DNA of 12,574 bases from contig DATIBL010000111.1 of NCBI GenBank assembly GCA_035457505.1, forward strand, positions 1 through 12,574, given 5' to 3'. The notes under the pieces are model-generated. The model made no database searches, had not been told where the DNA came from, and worked only from the letters and a program-made list of their open reading frames with translations. Below are positions 1 through 6,180 of this stretch, piece by piece (the stretch's first letter is position 1; the number at the start of each line of letters is the position of its first letter). Position numbers and translations under genes: made by a program. This DNA comes from DATIBL01 sp035457505. GTDB lineage: Bacteria; Patescibacteriota; Minisyncoccia; Phycocordibacterales; UBA6899.

Positions 1-573
1 CCACTCGAAGAGCGGCAAGTAACCGTCGCGCGCGCAAAGGCCTCGGAAACATTTCCTTCACGCTTCTCGCTCATCGCGGCGATGAATCCGTGCCCGTGCG
101 GATACTTTGGTGATCGGACCAAAACCTGTTCCTGCACCCCAGCCACGCTTGTGCGATATCGAAGGAAGATCTCCGGACCGATCATGGACCGTATCGACAT
201 TTGGATCGAGGTGCCGCGCATTGCACACGACGCGCTTTCGGAAAAGCGAGTTGAGTCGCGTGCGGCATCTGATGCCGCGATCTCCGCTGTTCAAAGTGCG
301 CGGGAGCGTCAGCGGGCGCGCTTCGATGGCATTCGGCCAACACTACGAAAGAACGCCGACATGACCGTGCGTGATATCGACACAATGATCGAGCTCTCTC
401 CCGCGGTCGCAAAGATCCTGAACGACTCGGCGAAGCGGCTCGACCTCTCGCCACGCTCGTACCATCGGATCATCAAACTCGCTCGCACGTTCGCCGACAT
501 CGCGAGCGCCGATGAGATCAGCGACGTGCATATCCTCGAGGCGCTTCAGTACCGGCCGAAGAATCTCATGTAG
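1..573 (+). CDS. comM: ComM/YifB-family Mg-chelatase-like AAA+ ATPase, C-terminal part (5' end outside window)
   Basis: The reading frame is open from base 1 to the TAG at 571-573, giving 190 residues without the N-terminus. The family motif IAAMNPCPCGYFGD lies at about residues 25-38. It is followed by a second Cys pair (CSC), which with CPC forms the four-Cys cluster usual in ComM. SGPIMDRIDIWIEVP, about residues 56-70, is the family's sensor/arginine-finger segment. The last ~95 residues, ending ILEALQYRP, match the C-terminal Mg_chelatase_C helical domain. In characterised relatives ComM is a hexameric helicase that drives branch migration of incoming DNA during natural transformation; that role is transferred by family. 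The Walker A region and Lon-like N-terminal domain would lie upstream. An internal ATG at 82 is not the start, because conserved sequence continues upstream of it. Confidence 0.93.
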   Translation, partial: PLEERQVTVARAKASETFPSRFSLIAAMNPCPCGYFGDRTKTCSCTPATLVRYRRKISGPIMDRIDIWIEVPRIAHDALSEKRVESRAASDAAISAVQSARERQRARFDGIRPTLRKNADMTVRDIDTMIELSPAVAKILNDSAKRLDLSPRSYHRIIKLARTFADIASADEISDVHILEALQYRPKNLM

Positions 574-619
574 GCAAAATCTGCCGTCGTATCGACAAAT
601 GACAAATCGCAACAGAGTC

Positions 620-647
620 TTGACAGAACCAGACGTTGTGGTACATT
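620..647 (+). promoter_or_regulatory. Promoter of the CPBP protease gene
   Basis: A perfect -35 TTGACA (620-625) is followed after 16 bases by TACATT (642-647), preceded by TGG to give an extended -10. Transcription should start near 654, leaving a leader of ~28 bases before the GTG at 682. This is the best sigma-70-like promoter on the + strand of the window. Confidence 0.65.
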
Positions 648-681
648 CGAAAAGGATCCCGCAACCAGATGGTGGAGCTCG

Positions 682-1185
682 GTGGATAAATTGTATGCAT
701 GGCTCCATGTTGAGCCGGAAGGATTCTCACTTTGGAAATTCTTTTTGGATTGTTTATTTTGGCTCTTTATATACACGTCGATCGTCGGGATATTTCTCAC
801 ACACAGCTCTACCGAACTTCCTTCCTCGAAGGCGCTCGAAGGGTTTGTCCAGGATCATCCGGTACGACTCTTCGTCGCGCTCCCATTCCTCGCAGCAGCC
901 GAAGAACTCCTCTTTCGACTTCCGCTGATTGTTTTTATCAAGCGGAATTCCTCAGTGGGCGTGCTTGCGGCAGCAACAATCACCCTCTCGATCATCTTCG
1001 GACTTGGACACGGCGGGTGGATCGGGGTCCCGATGCAGGGAGTCATGGGACTGATATTCTGCTGCGTATTCCTCAAGTGCGGAGGATTGCACAAAAAATA
1101 CGGAAAAGCATTTCTTTCGAGTACGGTCGTCCACTTTTCCTACAACTTCATCTCGTTTGGATTGTTCCTGCTTTTTAAAACATAG
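682..1185 (+). CDS. CPBP family intramembrane (glutamic) endopeptidase
   Basis: This 167-residue, very hydrophobic protein has about five membrane segments (roughly 21-40, 61-86, 93-110, 118-133, 144-165). All three CPBP motifs are present: EELLFR (E74, E75, R79), FGLGH (F106, H110) and HFSYN (H151, N155). These residues form the active site of Rce1-like intramembrane proteases. Bacterial members cleave membrane substrates, or protect against or mature peptides; the substrate here cannot be told. The start is GTG at 682, with a weak GGTGGAG (671-677) four bases upstream. The frame stays open back to the comM stop, but the promoter at 620-647 makes a start near 682 most reasonable. No bacteriocin or CAAX-substrate gene lies beside it. 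It is transcribed alone, ending at the hairpin at 1201. Confidence 0.88.
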   Translation: MDKLYAWLHVEPEGFSLWKFFLDCLFWLFIYTSIVGIFLTHSSTELPSSKALEGFVQDHPVRLFVALPFLAAAEELLFRLPLIVFIKRNSSVGVLAAATITLSIIFGLGHGGWIGVPMQGVMGLIFCCVFLKCGGLHKKYGKAFLSSTVVHFSYNFISFGLFLLFKT

Positions 1186-1200
1186 CGTGGAATATCGTAC

Positions 1201-1233
1201 ATTGCCCCATCAGGAAAAGATGGGGCAATTTTC
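1201..1233 (+). terminator. Rho-independent terminator after the CPBP gene
   Basis: A perfect 11-bp stem (1201-1211 with 1219-1229, core ATTGCCCCATC) has a 7-base purine loop and is followed by a short T run. It sits 15 bases past the stop codon. On the opposite strand no T run follows the stem, so it mainly serves the + strand gene. Confidence 0.85.
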
Positions 1234-1281
1234 ATTGCAGGTAACCATTGCGCATTCGGATAGATCGCCGCGCTCACACGA

Positions 1282-1920
1282 TCACGGCTTTCTCCATTCG
1301 ACCTCTTTGAAGATCGCACGTTCGGTCGGAGAGAGGGGTTTGATCTCGCGCTCTATTGCCTTTGTAAGGAGAGGCTCATGCGGCAGGCGATCAAGATCTT
1401 CCGCAAGACTCCAGAGATCATCTTCGCTCGCGATCCAGTCGGTCGAACGCCGCTTCGAAAGATCGAGCGGGCGTGAGAATGATCGCAGAGACTTCTTGAA
1501 TTTCAGATTGTAGTACTCATGGAAATACGACATCACAAGCTCGCGAAGCGTCCGATACGCAGGATCGCGCCAGCGGATCACCGCATGATTTGTTTTTGAG
1601 ATCGCCCCGTAGCGGCCATTACGGCGGAACACTGCGATCACATGATCGAAGTCGTCGCTCGACGCCTTGAGATCGACAATGAGCGGAGGCTCTCCATGCA
1701 TCCAGAGTGCGAGCGCACCCACCAGCGCGCCCTCAAAGCAATGCGCACGTTGACGGTGCAGGGTCGTCAGCACGGACGATGCCGTGTCACCATCGGGCTC
1801 AAAATTCGCAGGGATCGCATCAACAAAGTCCTGGATTTTCTGCGGCGTCCGGAGTGCCGAAAGAGTCCGAATTTCTTTCGACGTAAAGCCAAGTGCTCGA
1901 AGATCGGGAATCGCGTTCAT
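1282..1920 (-). CDS. Transglutaminase-like cysteine-fold hypothetical protein
   Basis: This soluble 212-residue protein has no signal peptide or membrane segment. The central block resembles a widespread bacterial hypothetical family related to the transglutaminase-like fold: RAHCFEGAL (C61), then DFDHVIAVFRR (H93) and GAISKTNHAVIRWRDP (N111, D119), followed by YRTLRELVMSYFHEYYN and DWIASEDDLW. C61, H93 and an Asp/Asn around 111-119 could make a Cys-His-Asp triad, but that is inference. No substrate or pathway is known to me. The ATG at 1918-1920 lies only six bases after an extended -10 box, so the message should be leaderless, and no Shine-Dalgarno is present. It converges on the CPBP gene. 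The tandem structured elements at 2046-2298 lie upstream but outside the predicted transcript. Confidence 0.75.
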   Translation of the reverse strand: MNAIPDLRALGFTSKEIRTLSALRTPQKIQDFVDAIPANFEPDGDTASSVLTTLHRQRAHCFEGALVGALALWMHGEPPLIVDLKASSDDFDHVIAVFRRNGRYGAISKTNHAVIRWRDPAYRTLRELVMSYFHEYYNLKFKKSLRSFSRPLDLSKRRSTDWIASEDDLWSLAEDLDRLPHEPLLTKAIEREIKPLSPTERAIFKEVEWRKP

Positions 1921-1926
1921 GCATGG

Positions 1927-1935
1927 ATTGTATCA
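1927..1935 (-). promoter_or_regulatory. Extended -10 promoter giving a leaderless mRNA
   Basis: Read on the minus strand the site is TGA-TACAAT, five of six -10 consensus bases plus the TGN extension. No good -35 is visible. The -10 box ends six bases before the ATG, so transcription should start at or within a base or two of the start codon at 1920. Confidence 0.55.
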
Positions 1936-2045
1936 AATATGGAACACTTCGCCCTGAAACAAAACGGAGTACGTAGCTCGTCCGCAAAGAGACTTGCCCA
2001 TTCGAATATTGGATGGAGTGCGAGGCGTCGAGATATACATCAGGT

Positions 2046-2127
2046 AATCCGCTCTCAAACGAGAAATGATGCGCAGCTCTGGACCGAGTCAGTATTTGGA
2101 TGCTGTATATACATACTGCTTCCAAAT
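2046..2127. repeat. Tandem structured element, copy A
   Basis: This is the first of two copies offset by 125-126 bases. Conserved blocks in order are AATCCG (2046), AAAC (2057), GATGCGC (2068-2074), TCTGGACC (2078-2085), and a hairpin of arms 2094-2100/2121-2127 (ATTTGGA with TCCAAAT) enclosing TGCT-GTAT-loop-ATAC-TGCT (2101-2120). The distances between AAAC, GATGCGC, TCTGGACC and the hairpin are identical to those in copy B, while the sequences in between differ almost completely. The arm sequence also differs but stays fully paired. I do not recognise a known RNA or DNA element. The feature could be a structured RNA or a DNA dyad site. Confidence 0.7.
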
Positions 2128-2170
2128 CTGCAGAAGATAGGCCGCACATATTTCGCAAAGTGCATTTTCT

Positions 2171-2298
2171 CAATCCGTTCTAAACGGAATGAGATGCGCC
2201 GATCTGGACCAAAGCGATACCCGAGATGCTGTATGCCTATACTGCTTCTCGGGTTCGCGGAGGGAAGATCCAGCAGCTCGACCGTTTAGAACGGATTG
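2171..2298. repeat. Tandem structured element, copy B, bounded by a 17-bp perfect inverted repeat
   Basis: The same block order as copy A is present: AATCCG (2172), AAAC (2182), GATGCGC (2193-2199), TCTGGACC (2203-2210), and a hairpin with an 8-bp arm (2219-2226 with 2247-2254, ACCCGAGA/TCTCGGGT) enclosing TGCT-GTAT-GCCT-ATAC-TGCT (2227-2246). In addition, 2171-2187 is the exact reverse complement of 2282-2298. The right arm contains the stop codon (2286-2288) and the last codons of the M23 gene. Each arm is itself a near palindrome (CCGTT-CTA-AACGG). Copy A lacks a matching right arm. No flanking target duplication is evident. Confidence 0.7.
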
Positions 2299-3347
2299 CG
2301 CGCGCCGCGGACTTCAAAGTGCAGATGCGGCCCCGTCGACCGTCCCGTATTCCCCATTGCCCCGATCACGTCGCCCTGCTCGACATGCTGTCCGACTGTC
2401 ACATGTGTCGTCGACAAATGCGCATAGAGCGTCTGTGTTCCGTTGGCATGTGCGATCACGACATATGTTCCATATCCGCCGTTGTATCCGCCAGCACGAG
2501 AAACAATCACGTCGCCGGCCGCCGCCGCGTAAATAGGCGCGCCAAGATACGATGCGAGGTCGACACCATTGTATCCATGCAGACCCTGCGTCTTGCGATA
2601 TCCCACCATCGGGGAGCGGAAGAATCCATCAAGCGCCGGGCCCGTCGTCCCGCGAAGCTTCGCGCTCCCCGCAGGTCTGGTCGTGACCGCCTGCGTCGCG
2701 ATCTCGCCATCCGGAATAATCAGCACATCGCCGATTGCGAGCTTCGTACTCTCATCGAGACCGTTAAAATCACGAATTTCATCCAGATCGCCTTTGTATT
2801 TTTTCGCGATCGACGCCATCGTGTCGCCCGATTGGACGGTATGCTGTACGCCAGAGACCGGAAGAATAACAAGCGTCTGGCCGACCGAGAGAGCTTTCCC
2901 GCGCGAAAGACCATTCGCCCATACGATCGTATTGACCGACACCCCGAACATATCCGCAATCGAAGCCAGCGTATCACCATCACGCACCACATAAACGCTA
3001 ATATGACCCGGATCTGCATCCATCGTATCGGCATCGGGAAGTCCTCCGCCGGGGCCCGTGTCGGCCATCAGGGCGGTCTGAGCAACGACGTTCGGCGCAT
3101 CGTCGATCGGACCCCCAACGCCAGTAGAGAACGCGACCGAGGCAAGCGCCACATTCTGAGAGTTCAGCTGCTTGGTCGGCTTCGGGGTCGTTTTCGCAAA
3201 GATATCCCCGATAAAGGAGAAGAACCCAGCGTAGGCGACAGCAGCCGGTATCAGCAAAGCCACGACAGAAACGGCGATCGCGCGAGACGGCGAAAACGCT
3301 TTTTCTGCAATGGTCGTATCGATCCGGGGGAAGAAGTCCTCTTCCAT
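2286..3347 (-). CDS. Membrane-anchored LysM-LysM-M23 family peptidase
   Basis: The 353-residue protein starts with a short cytoplasmic segment and one membrane anchor (about 23-48). A low-complexity linker follows, then LysM 1 (about 118-162, VVRDGDTLASIADMFGV), LysM 2 (about 168-211, TVQSGDTMASIAKKY) and a C-terminal M23 domain (about 247-345). LysM binds peptidoglycan glycan and M23 enzymes are zinc endopeptidases that cut its peptide cross-links, so this is a likely wall-remodelling enzyme outside the membrane. Putative zinc ligands are H257 and D263 in HGYNGVD, and H343 in HLHF; YAH (H310) and H341 are also kept. H257 sits six rather than the usual four residues before the Asp. The protein ends directly after the domain (RGARNPF). 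The ATG at 3345-3347 is reached by a leader of ~110 bases from the promoter at 3465-3494. Confidence 0.9.
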   Translation of the reverse strand: MEEDFFPRIDTTIAEKAFSPSRAIAVSVVALLIPAAVAYAGFFSFIGDIFAKTTPKPTKQLNSQNVALASVAFSTGVGGPIDDAPNVVAQTALMADTGPGGGLPDADTMDADPGHISVYVVRDGDTLASIADMFGVSVNTIVWANGLSRGKALSVGQTLVILPVSGVQHTVQSGDTMASIAKKYKGDLDEIRDFNGLDESTKLAIGDVLIIPDGEIATQAVTTRPAGSAKLRGTTGPALDGFFRSPMVGYRKTQGLHGYNGVDLASYLGAPIYAAAAGDVIVSRAGGYNGGYGTYVVIAHANGTQTLYAHLSTTHVTVGQHVEQGDVIGAMGNTGRSTGPHLHFEVRGARNPF

Positions 3348-3445
3348 CCCAGAATTGTTGGTATGGGGTTCGATAAGCCTATTCCAGGGGGGTCATTCTG
3401 CGCGGCGATCCATTCATCCGTTCCCGTCGTTCTGTAAATCATCCG

Positions 3446-3472
3446 TTGACAACCGTATGTTCTCATTATATC
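3446..3472 (+). promoter_or_regulatory. Possible + strand promoter facing the M23 promoter
   Basis: TTGACA (3446-3451) and TATATC (3467-3472) are spaced by 15 bases, which is short. A transcript would run toward pcrA as a leader of ~250 bases or as a separate short RNA. I see no convincing coding frame between 3480 and 3716. The remainder of the 3348-3733 gap holds a small bulged hairpin (TGGCCTC...GAGCCA near 3560-3576) and nothing else I recognise. Confidence 0.3.
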
Positions 3473-3494
3473 GATGGGAAAAATCGACCGTCAA
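3465..3494 (-). promoter_or_regulatory. Promoter of the M23 peptidase gene
   Basis: On the minus strand TTGACG (3494-3489) and a perfect TATAAT (3470-3465) are separated by 18 bases. The predicted start is near 3458, giving a leader of ~110 bases. The -35 lies in a 7-bp inverted repeat (3444-3450 with 3490-3496) whose other arm supplies a TTGACA on the + strand. Confidence 0.6.
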
Positions 3495-3716
3495 CGCACA
3501 AAGACCTCTCCTGTGGATATCGTCAAGGGGCATCAGCGCCTAGTGGCAAGCTAAATTGTGGCCTCATTGAGCCATTTGTTTAAACATTTCCTCTCAACAT
3601 CGGCACGGAGCATCGAAAATCAGGCTTCACCGGGCCGTATTCTCCCTCTCGTGGAAAATTGGAAAATATGGCTCAACAAAAGCCTAGAATGACATTTTCT
3701 TGAAATTGCCAAAGGG

Positions 3717-3725
3717 TGGTAAGAT
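3717..3725 (+). promoter_or_regulatory. Extended -10 promoter immediately before pcrA
   Basis: The site reads TGG-TAAGAT. A TTGAAA lies at 3700-3705, but only 14 bases upstream, so the TGG extension probably carries recognition. The predicted start is near 3732, two bases before the ATG at 3734, giving an essentially leaderless message. Confidence 0.5.
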
Positions 3726-3733
3726 GTAGCCCA

Positions 3734-5755
3734 ATGCAAACAGGAGCACACGGCTGGGAGCACGGGCTGAACGAGCGACAACTTGAGGCAGCGGGCCACA
3801 CTGAGGGCCCGCTCTTGATCGTAGCGGGAGCAGGGGCAGGGAAGACCAAGACACTCACCCACAGGATCGCACATTTGATCAAAAATGGCGCCCCCCCGGA
3901 GGCAATTCTTGCGGTAACTTTCACCAATAAGGCTGCCAAGGAAATGCGAGAGCGGGTTGGAACAATGCTCGCGGAGGGCAGCAGATCGGCCGGATGGAAT
4001 TTTCCAGGAGCAAAAGGCATACCCTGGATCGGGACGTTCCACAGCCTTGGAGTTTTTATCCTCCGCGAGAAGGGGGAGAAGCTCGGGCTCACCAAAACCT
4101 TCGCAATTCTCGATCGCGACGACGCACTCGCGCTCATCAAGCAGGCCATGGCGCGCGAGGGGATCGATAAAAAGGAGTTCGAGCCGAAGCGCTTGCAGTC
4201 GGTTATCTCGCGCTTGAAGGGCGATTTTAAGACCCCGGAGGATGCGCTTGAGCATTCCAAGAATCGCCATTTTTCGATGTCGCTGTCTCGGGTTTGGCGA
4301 CGGTACGATGCGCTCGCAACAGAGGCGGGGGCGCTCGATTTTGATGACCTTCTCGTAAAGACCGTCCGCCTGCTTGAGACCGATCAGGAGGTCCGCCATT
4401 TCTACCAGGAACGCTGGCGCTACCTTCATGTCGACGAATACCAAGATACCAACGAGGTGCAGTACCGGATGATGTCCGTCCTTGCGGCGGCACGAAAGAA
4501 CATCTGCGTCGTCGGAGATAGCGACCAGAACATTTACTCGTGGCGCGGTGCGTCGATCGCCAACATTCTCGAATTCGAAGAGGATTATCCGGGTGCAGCC
4601 GTCGTCCTTCTCGAACAGAACTACCGCTCTACGAAGACCATTCTCGATGCGGCAAACCAGGTGATCGCGAAGAATCAGCTTCGTAAACCCAAGCGGCTCT
4701 TTACGGAGAATCCAGGCGGAGATCCGATCATGCTCTTCGAGTCATATGACGAGTCCGACGAAGCGCGCTGGATTTCGGAAACCATCGGAAGCCTGCTTCA
4801 AACTGGCGCTCGCCCTCGCGACGTCGCGATCCTCTATCGGACCAACTTTCAATCCCGCGCCATCGAAGAAGCGATGCTCGCGAGCGGGATCTCCTATCAA
4901 GTGCTCGGTGTGCGCTTCTACGATCGCCGCGAAGTGAAAGATGTGCTCGCCTACTTGCGCGCAGCAATGAATCCGCGGTCGGCACTTGATGTTGCGCGAA
5001 CGATCAACGTCCCGGCACGCGGGATCGGAAAAGTTACGCTGGAGAAAGTACTCACCGGAAGGACGAGTGAGCTCTCTGCAGCGATGCAGGCAAAGGTGAA
5101 CGGATATTTTTCACTGCTTGGGCGGCTCCAAGAGAAAATCCTCACCGCGATACCTTCAGAGGCGATCGCTTATGCGATCCAAGAGACCGGCTTCGGTACC
5201 GCACTCGGTCGAGGAGACGAAGAGGATCAGGAGCGTCTCGAAAACGTGAAGGAACTCGTCACGCTCGCCAAGCGCTACGACGAGCTCCCCATCGGCGAGG
5301 GTATGCCCACATTACTCGCCGATGTCGCACTTCTTTCTGAGCAAGACAACATGAAAGAGCACGCCGATGCTGTTCGCCTGATGACCGTCCACGCAGCAAA
5401 GGGTCTCGAGTTCCCGTATGTGTTCATCGCGGGACTCGAGCAAGACCTCTTTCCGTCCAAACGCGCATGGGACGACAGCAAAGACCCTTCGGAACGCGAG
5501 GAAGAGCGAAGACTCTTTTATGTCGCACTCACGCGCGCAGCAAAACGCGTCCACCTTTCATATGCGTCGTTCCGCACGATCTTCGGCGAGCGCCAGATCA
5601 ACGCACCTTCGGAATTTCTTTCGGATATCGATGGGTCCCTCATCAAAGAAGCAACGAGAGGAGGCATCGCCGATTCTCCCGCTGGGGGGAAACCAAAAAA
5701 GAAGATCTCTCTCCTTGAGTGGGACGATGACAACGAACGCATAGTATATTTCTAA
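3734..5755 (+). CDS. pcrA: PcrA/UvrD-type superfamily 1A DNA helicase
   Basis: The 673-residue protein carries all SF1A motifs: Walker A AGAGAGKTKT (about 31-40), Walker B VDEYQDTN (233-240), motif III GDSDQNIYSWRGA, motif IV LLEQNYRST, motif V LMTVHAAKGLEF (about 549-560) and motif VI RRLFYVALTRA. PcrA/UvrD enzymes move 3'-5' on single-stranded DNA and act in nucleotide-excision repair, mismatch repair and clearing of replication or transcription conflicts. It is slightly shorter than typical PcrA (~720), with a short acidic tail (EWDDDNERIVYF) in place of the usual RNA-polymerase-binding C-terminus. A GTG at 3716 would add six residues, but it overlaps the extended -10 and has no ribosome site, so ATG at 3734 is preferred. 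UvrD versus PcrA naming cannot be settled from sequence alone. Confidence 0.95.
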   Translation: MQTGAHGWEHGLNERQLEAAGHTEGPLLIVAGAGAGKTKTLTHRIAHLIKNGAPPEAILAVTFTNKAAKEMRERVGTMLAEGSRSAGWNFPGAKGIPWIGTFHSLGVFILREKGEKLGLTKTFAILDRDDALALIKQAMAREGIDKKEFEPKRLQSVISRLKGDFKTPEDALEHSKNRHFSMSLSRVWRRYDALATEAGALDFDDLLVKTVRLLETDQEVRHFYQERWRYLHVDEYQDTNEVQYRMMSVLAAARKNICVVGDSDQNIYSWRGASIANILEFEEDYPGAAVVLLEQNYRSTKTILDAANQVIAKNQLRKPKRLFTENPGGDPIMLFESYDESDEARWISETIGSLLQTGARPRDVAILYRTNFQSRAIEEAMLASGISYQVLGVRFYDRREVKDVLAYLRAAMNPRSALDVARTINVPARGIGKVTLEKVLTGRTSELSAAMQAKVNGYFSLLGRLQEKILTAIPSEAIAYAIQETGFGTALGRGDEEDQERLENVKELVTLAKRYDELPIGEGMPTLLADVALLSEQDNMKEHADAVRLMTVHAAKGLEFPYVFIAGLEQDLFPSKRAWDDSKDPSEREEERRLFYVALTRAAKRVHLSYASFRTIFGERQINAPSEFLSDIDGSLIKEATRGGIADSPAGGKPKKKISLLEWDDDNERIVYF

Positions 5756-5761
5756 GAAAAC

Positions 5762-5788
5762 AAAAAAGCGCCGTTCAGGCGCTTTTTT
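5762..5788. terminator. Bidirectional terminator between pcrA and the 97-residue gene
   Basis: Stem 5762-5772 pairs with 5778-5788 (A6-GCGCC with GGCGC-T6) around a 5-base loop. T runs follow on both strands. The loop (5773-5777) contains the TGA stop of the minus-strand gene, and the stem begins six bases after the pcrA stop. Confidence 0.92.
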
Positions 5789-6068
5789 CCGCAAGGAAGA
5801 GCTGATAGAAGGGGGCCCAGTCGTCAGCTACAAGTCCGTCATCCAGGTCAAAGAGAAGGAGTTGCCATTCATCAGGTGCATAGTGGAGGAGCCAGACCTC
5901 GCGGAGCGGATGAGTACGACTGGCCGCATGAATGCGCTCAAGTACTCCGTGTCCATCCCGGTGTAGCGCAGTGATCGTAATCTGATCGAGAATGCATGTC
6001 GATCCTCGCTCGCGAACGTCGAAGTGTTGGTCGATCCTGACTTCGTCGCCTCTGACAGGCAGGACCAT
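5775..6068 (-). CDS. Small hypothetical protein (97 residues)
   Basis: I do not recognise this protein. It begins MVLPVRGDEVRIDQHF and ends QLFLAEKSA. It is soluble, rich in Asp/Glu, His and Trp, with no signal peptide or membrane segment. The middle alternates hydrophobic and polar residues (TCILDQITITAL, EVWLLHYAPDEWQLLLFDL), suggesting a small alpha/beta fold. The start at 6068 is fixed by a GGAGGT seven bases upstream. A longer in-frame start at 6155 would add 29 poorly protein-like residues and run up to the rsmA promoter, so I reject it. The last codons and stop are inside the shared terminator hairpin. It is divergent from rsmA, with 112 bases between the starts. Confidence 0.65.
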   Translation of the reverse strand: MVLPVRGDEVRIDQHFDVRERGSTCILDQITITALHRDGHGVLERIHAASRTHPLREVWLLHYAPDEWQLLLFDLDDGLVADDWAPFYQLFLAEKSA

Positions 6069-6075
6069 AGTGCGT

Positions 6076-6081
6076 ACCTCC
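6076..6081 (-). promoter_or_regulatory. Ribosome binding site deciding the start of the 97-residue gene
   Basis: GGAGGT on the minus strand is seven bases from the ATG at 6068. It supports the 97-residue form over the 126-residue form starting at 6155. Confidence 0.75.
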
Positions 6082-6099
6082 GTGAGAATGTCTGTGCAG

Positions 6100-6127
6100 A
6101 GTGTACTAAACGAGCACCAAACCGCAA
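6100..6127 (-). promoter_or_regulatory. Possible promoter of the 97-residue gene
   Basis: On the minus strand TTGCGG (6127-6122) and TACACT (6105-6100) are spaced by 16 bases. Both boxes are imperfect. The position fits a leader of ~25 bases containing the ribosome site. Confidence 0.3.
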
Positions 6128-6154
6128 CCGTCCATCGCGGCACCAGAGGGAACA

Positions 6155-6163
6155 TGCTACGAT
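6155..6163 (+). promoter_or_regulatory. Extended -10 promoter of rsmA
   Basis: The site reads TGC-TACGAT with no clear -35. The predicted start is near 6170, about ten bases before the ATG at 6181, with no Shine-Dalgarno between. Confidence 0.5.
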
Positions 6164-6180
6164 GCGCTGATCATCACCAT

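Noticed and set aside
2101..2246. Integron attC sites or a dif site
   Set aside because: The hairpins lack the GTTRRRY/RYYYAAC cores of attC and the XerC/XerD arms of dif, and no integrase gene is nearby.
2046..2298. CRISPR array
   Set aside because: There are only two units, the conserved blocks are interrupted, there is no uniform repeat/spacer pattern and no cas genes.
2226..3437. Long plus-strand open frame opposite the M23 gene
   Set aside because: It is Arg-rich, domain-free and exactly antisense to a clear LysM/M23 protein; a shadow frame in GC-rich DNA.
3474..3554. 26-codon + strand open frame starting ATGGGAAAA
   Set aside because: It begins at or before the predicted start of any plus transcript, has no ribosome site and has no recognisable motif.
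3716..3733. GTG start for pcrA adding six residues
   Set aside because: The codon sits inside the extended -10 box and has no ribosome site; ATG at 3734 fits the promoter and the family N-terminus.
6069..6155. Longer 126-residue form of the minus-strand gene at 5775
   Set aside because: A GGAGGT ribosome site is correctly placed for the ATG at 6068, and the extra residues lack protein-like character.
5992..6180. N-terminal extension of rsmA
   Set aside because: The residues are not RsmA-like, overlap the minus-strand gene and precede the predicted transcription start; the family start AKKSLGQNFL follows the ATG at 6181.
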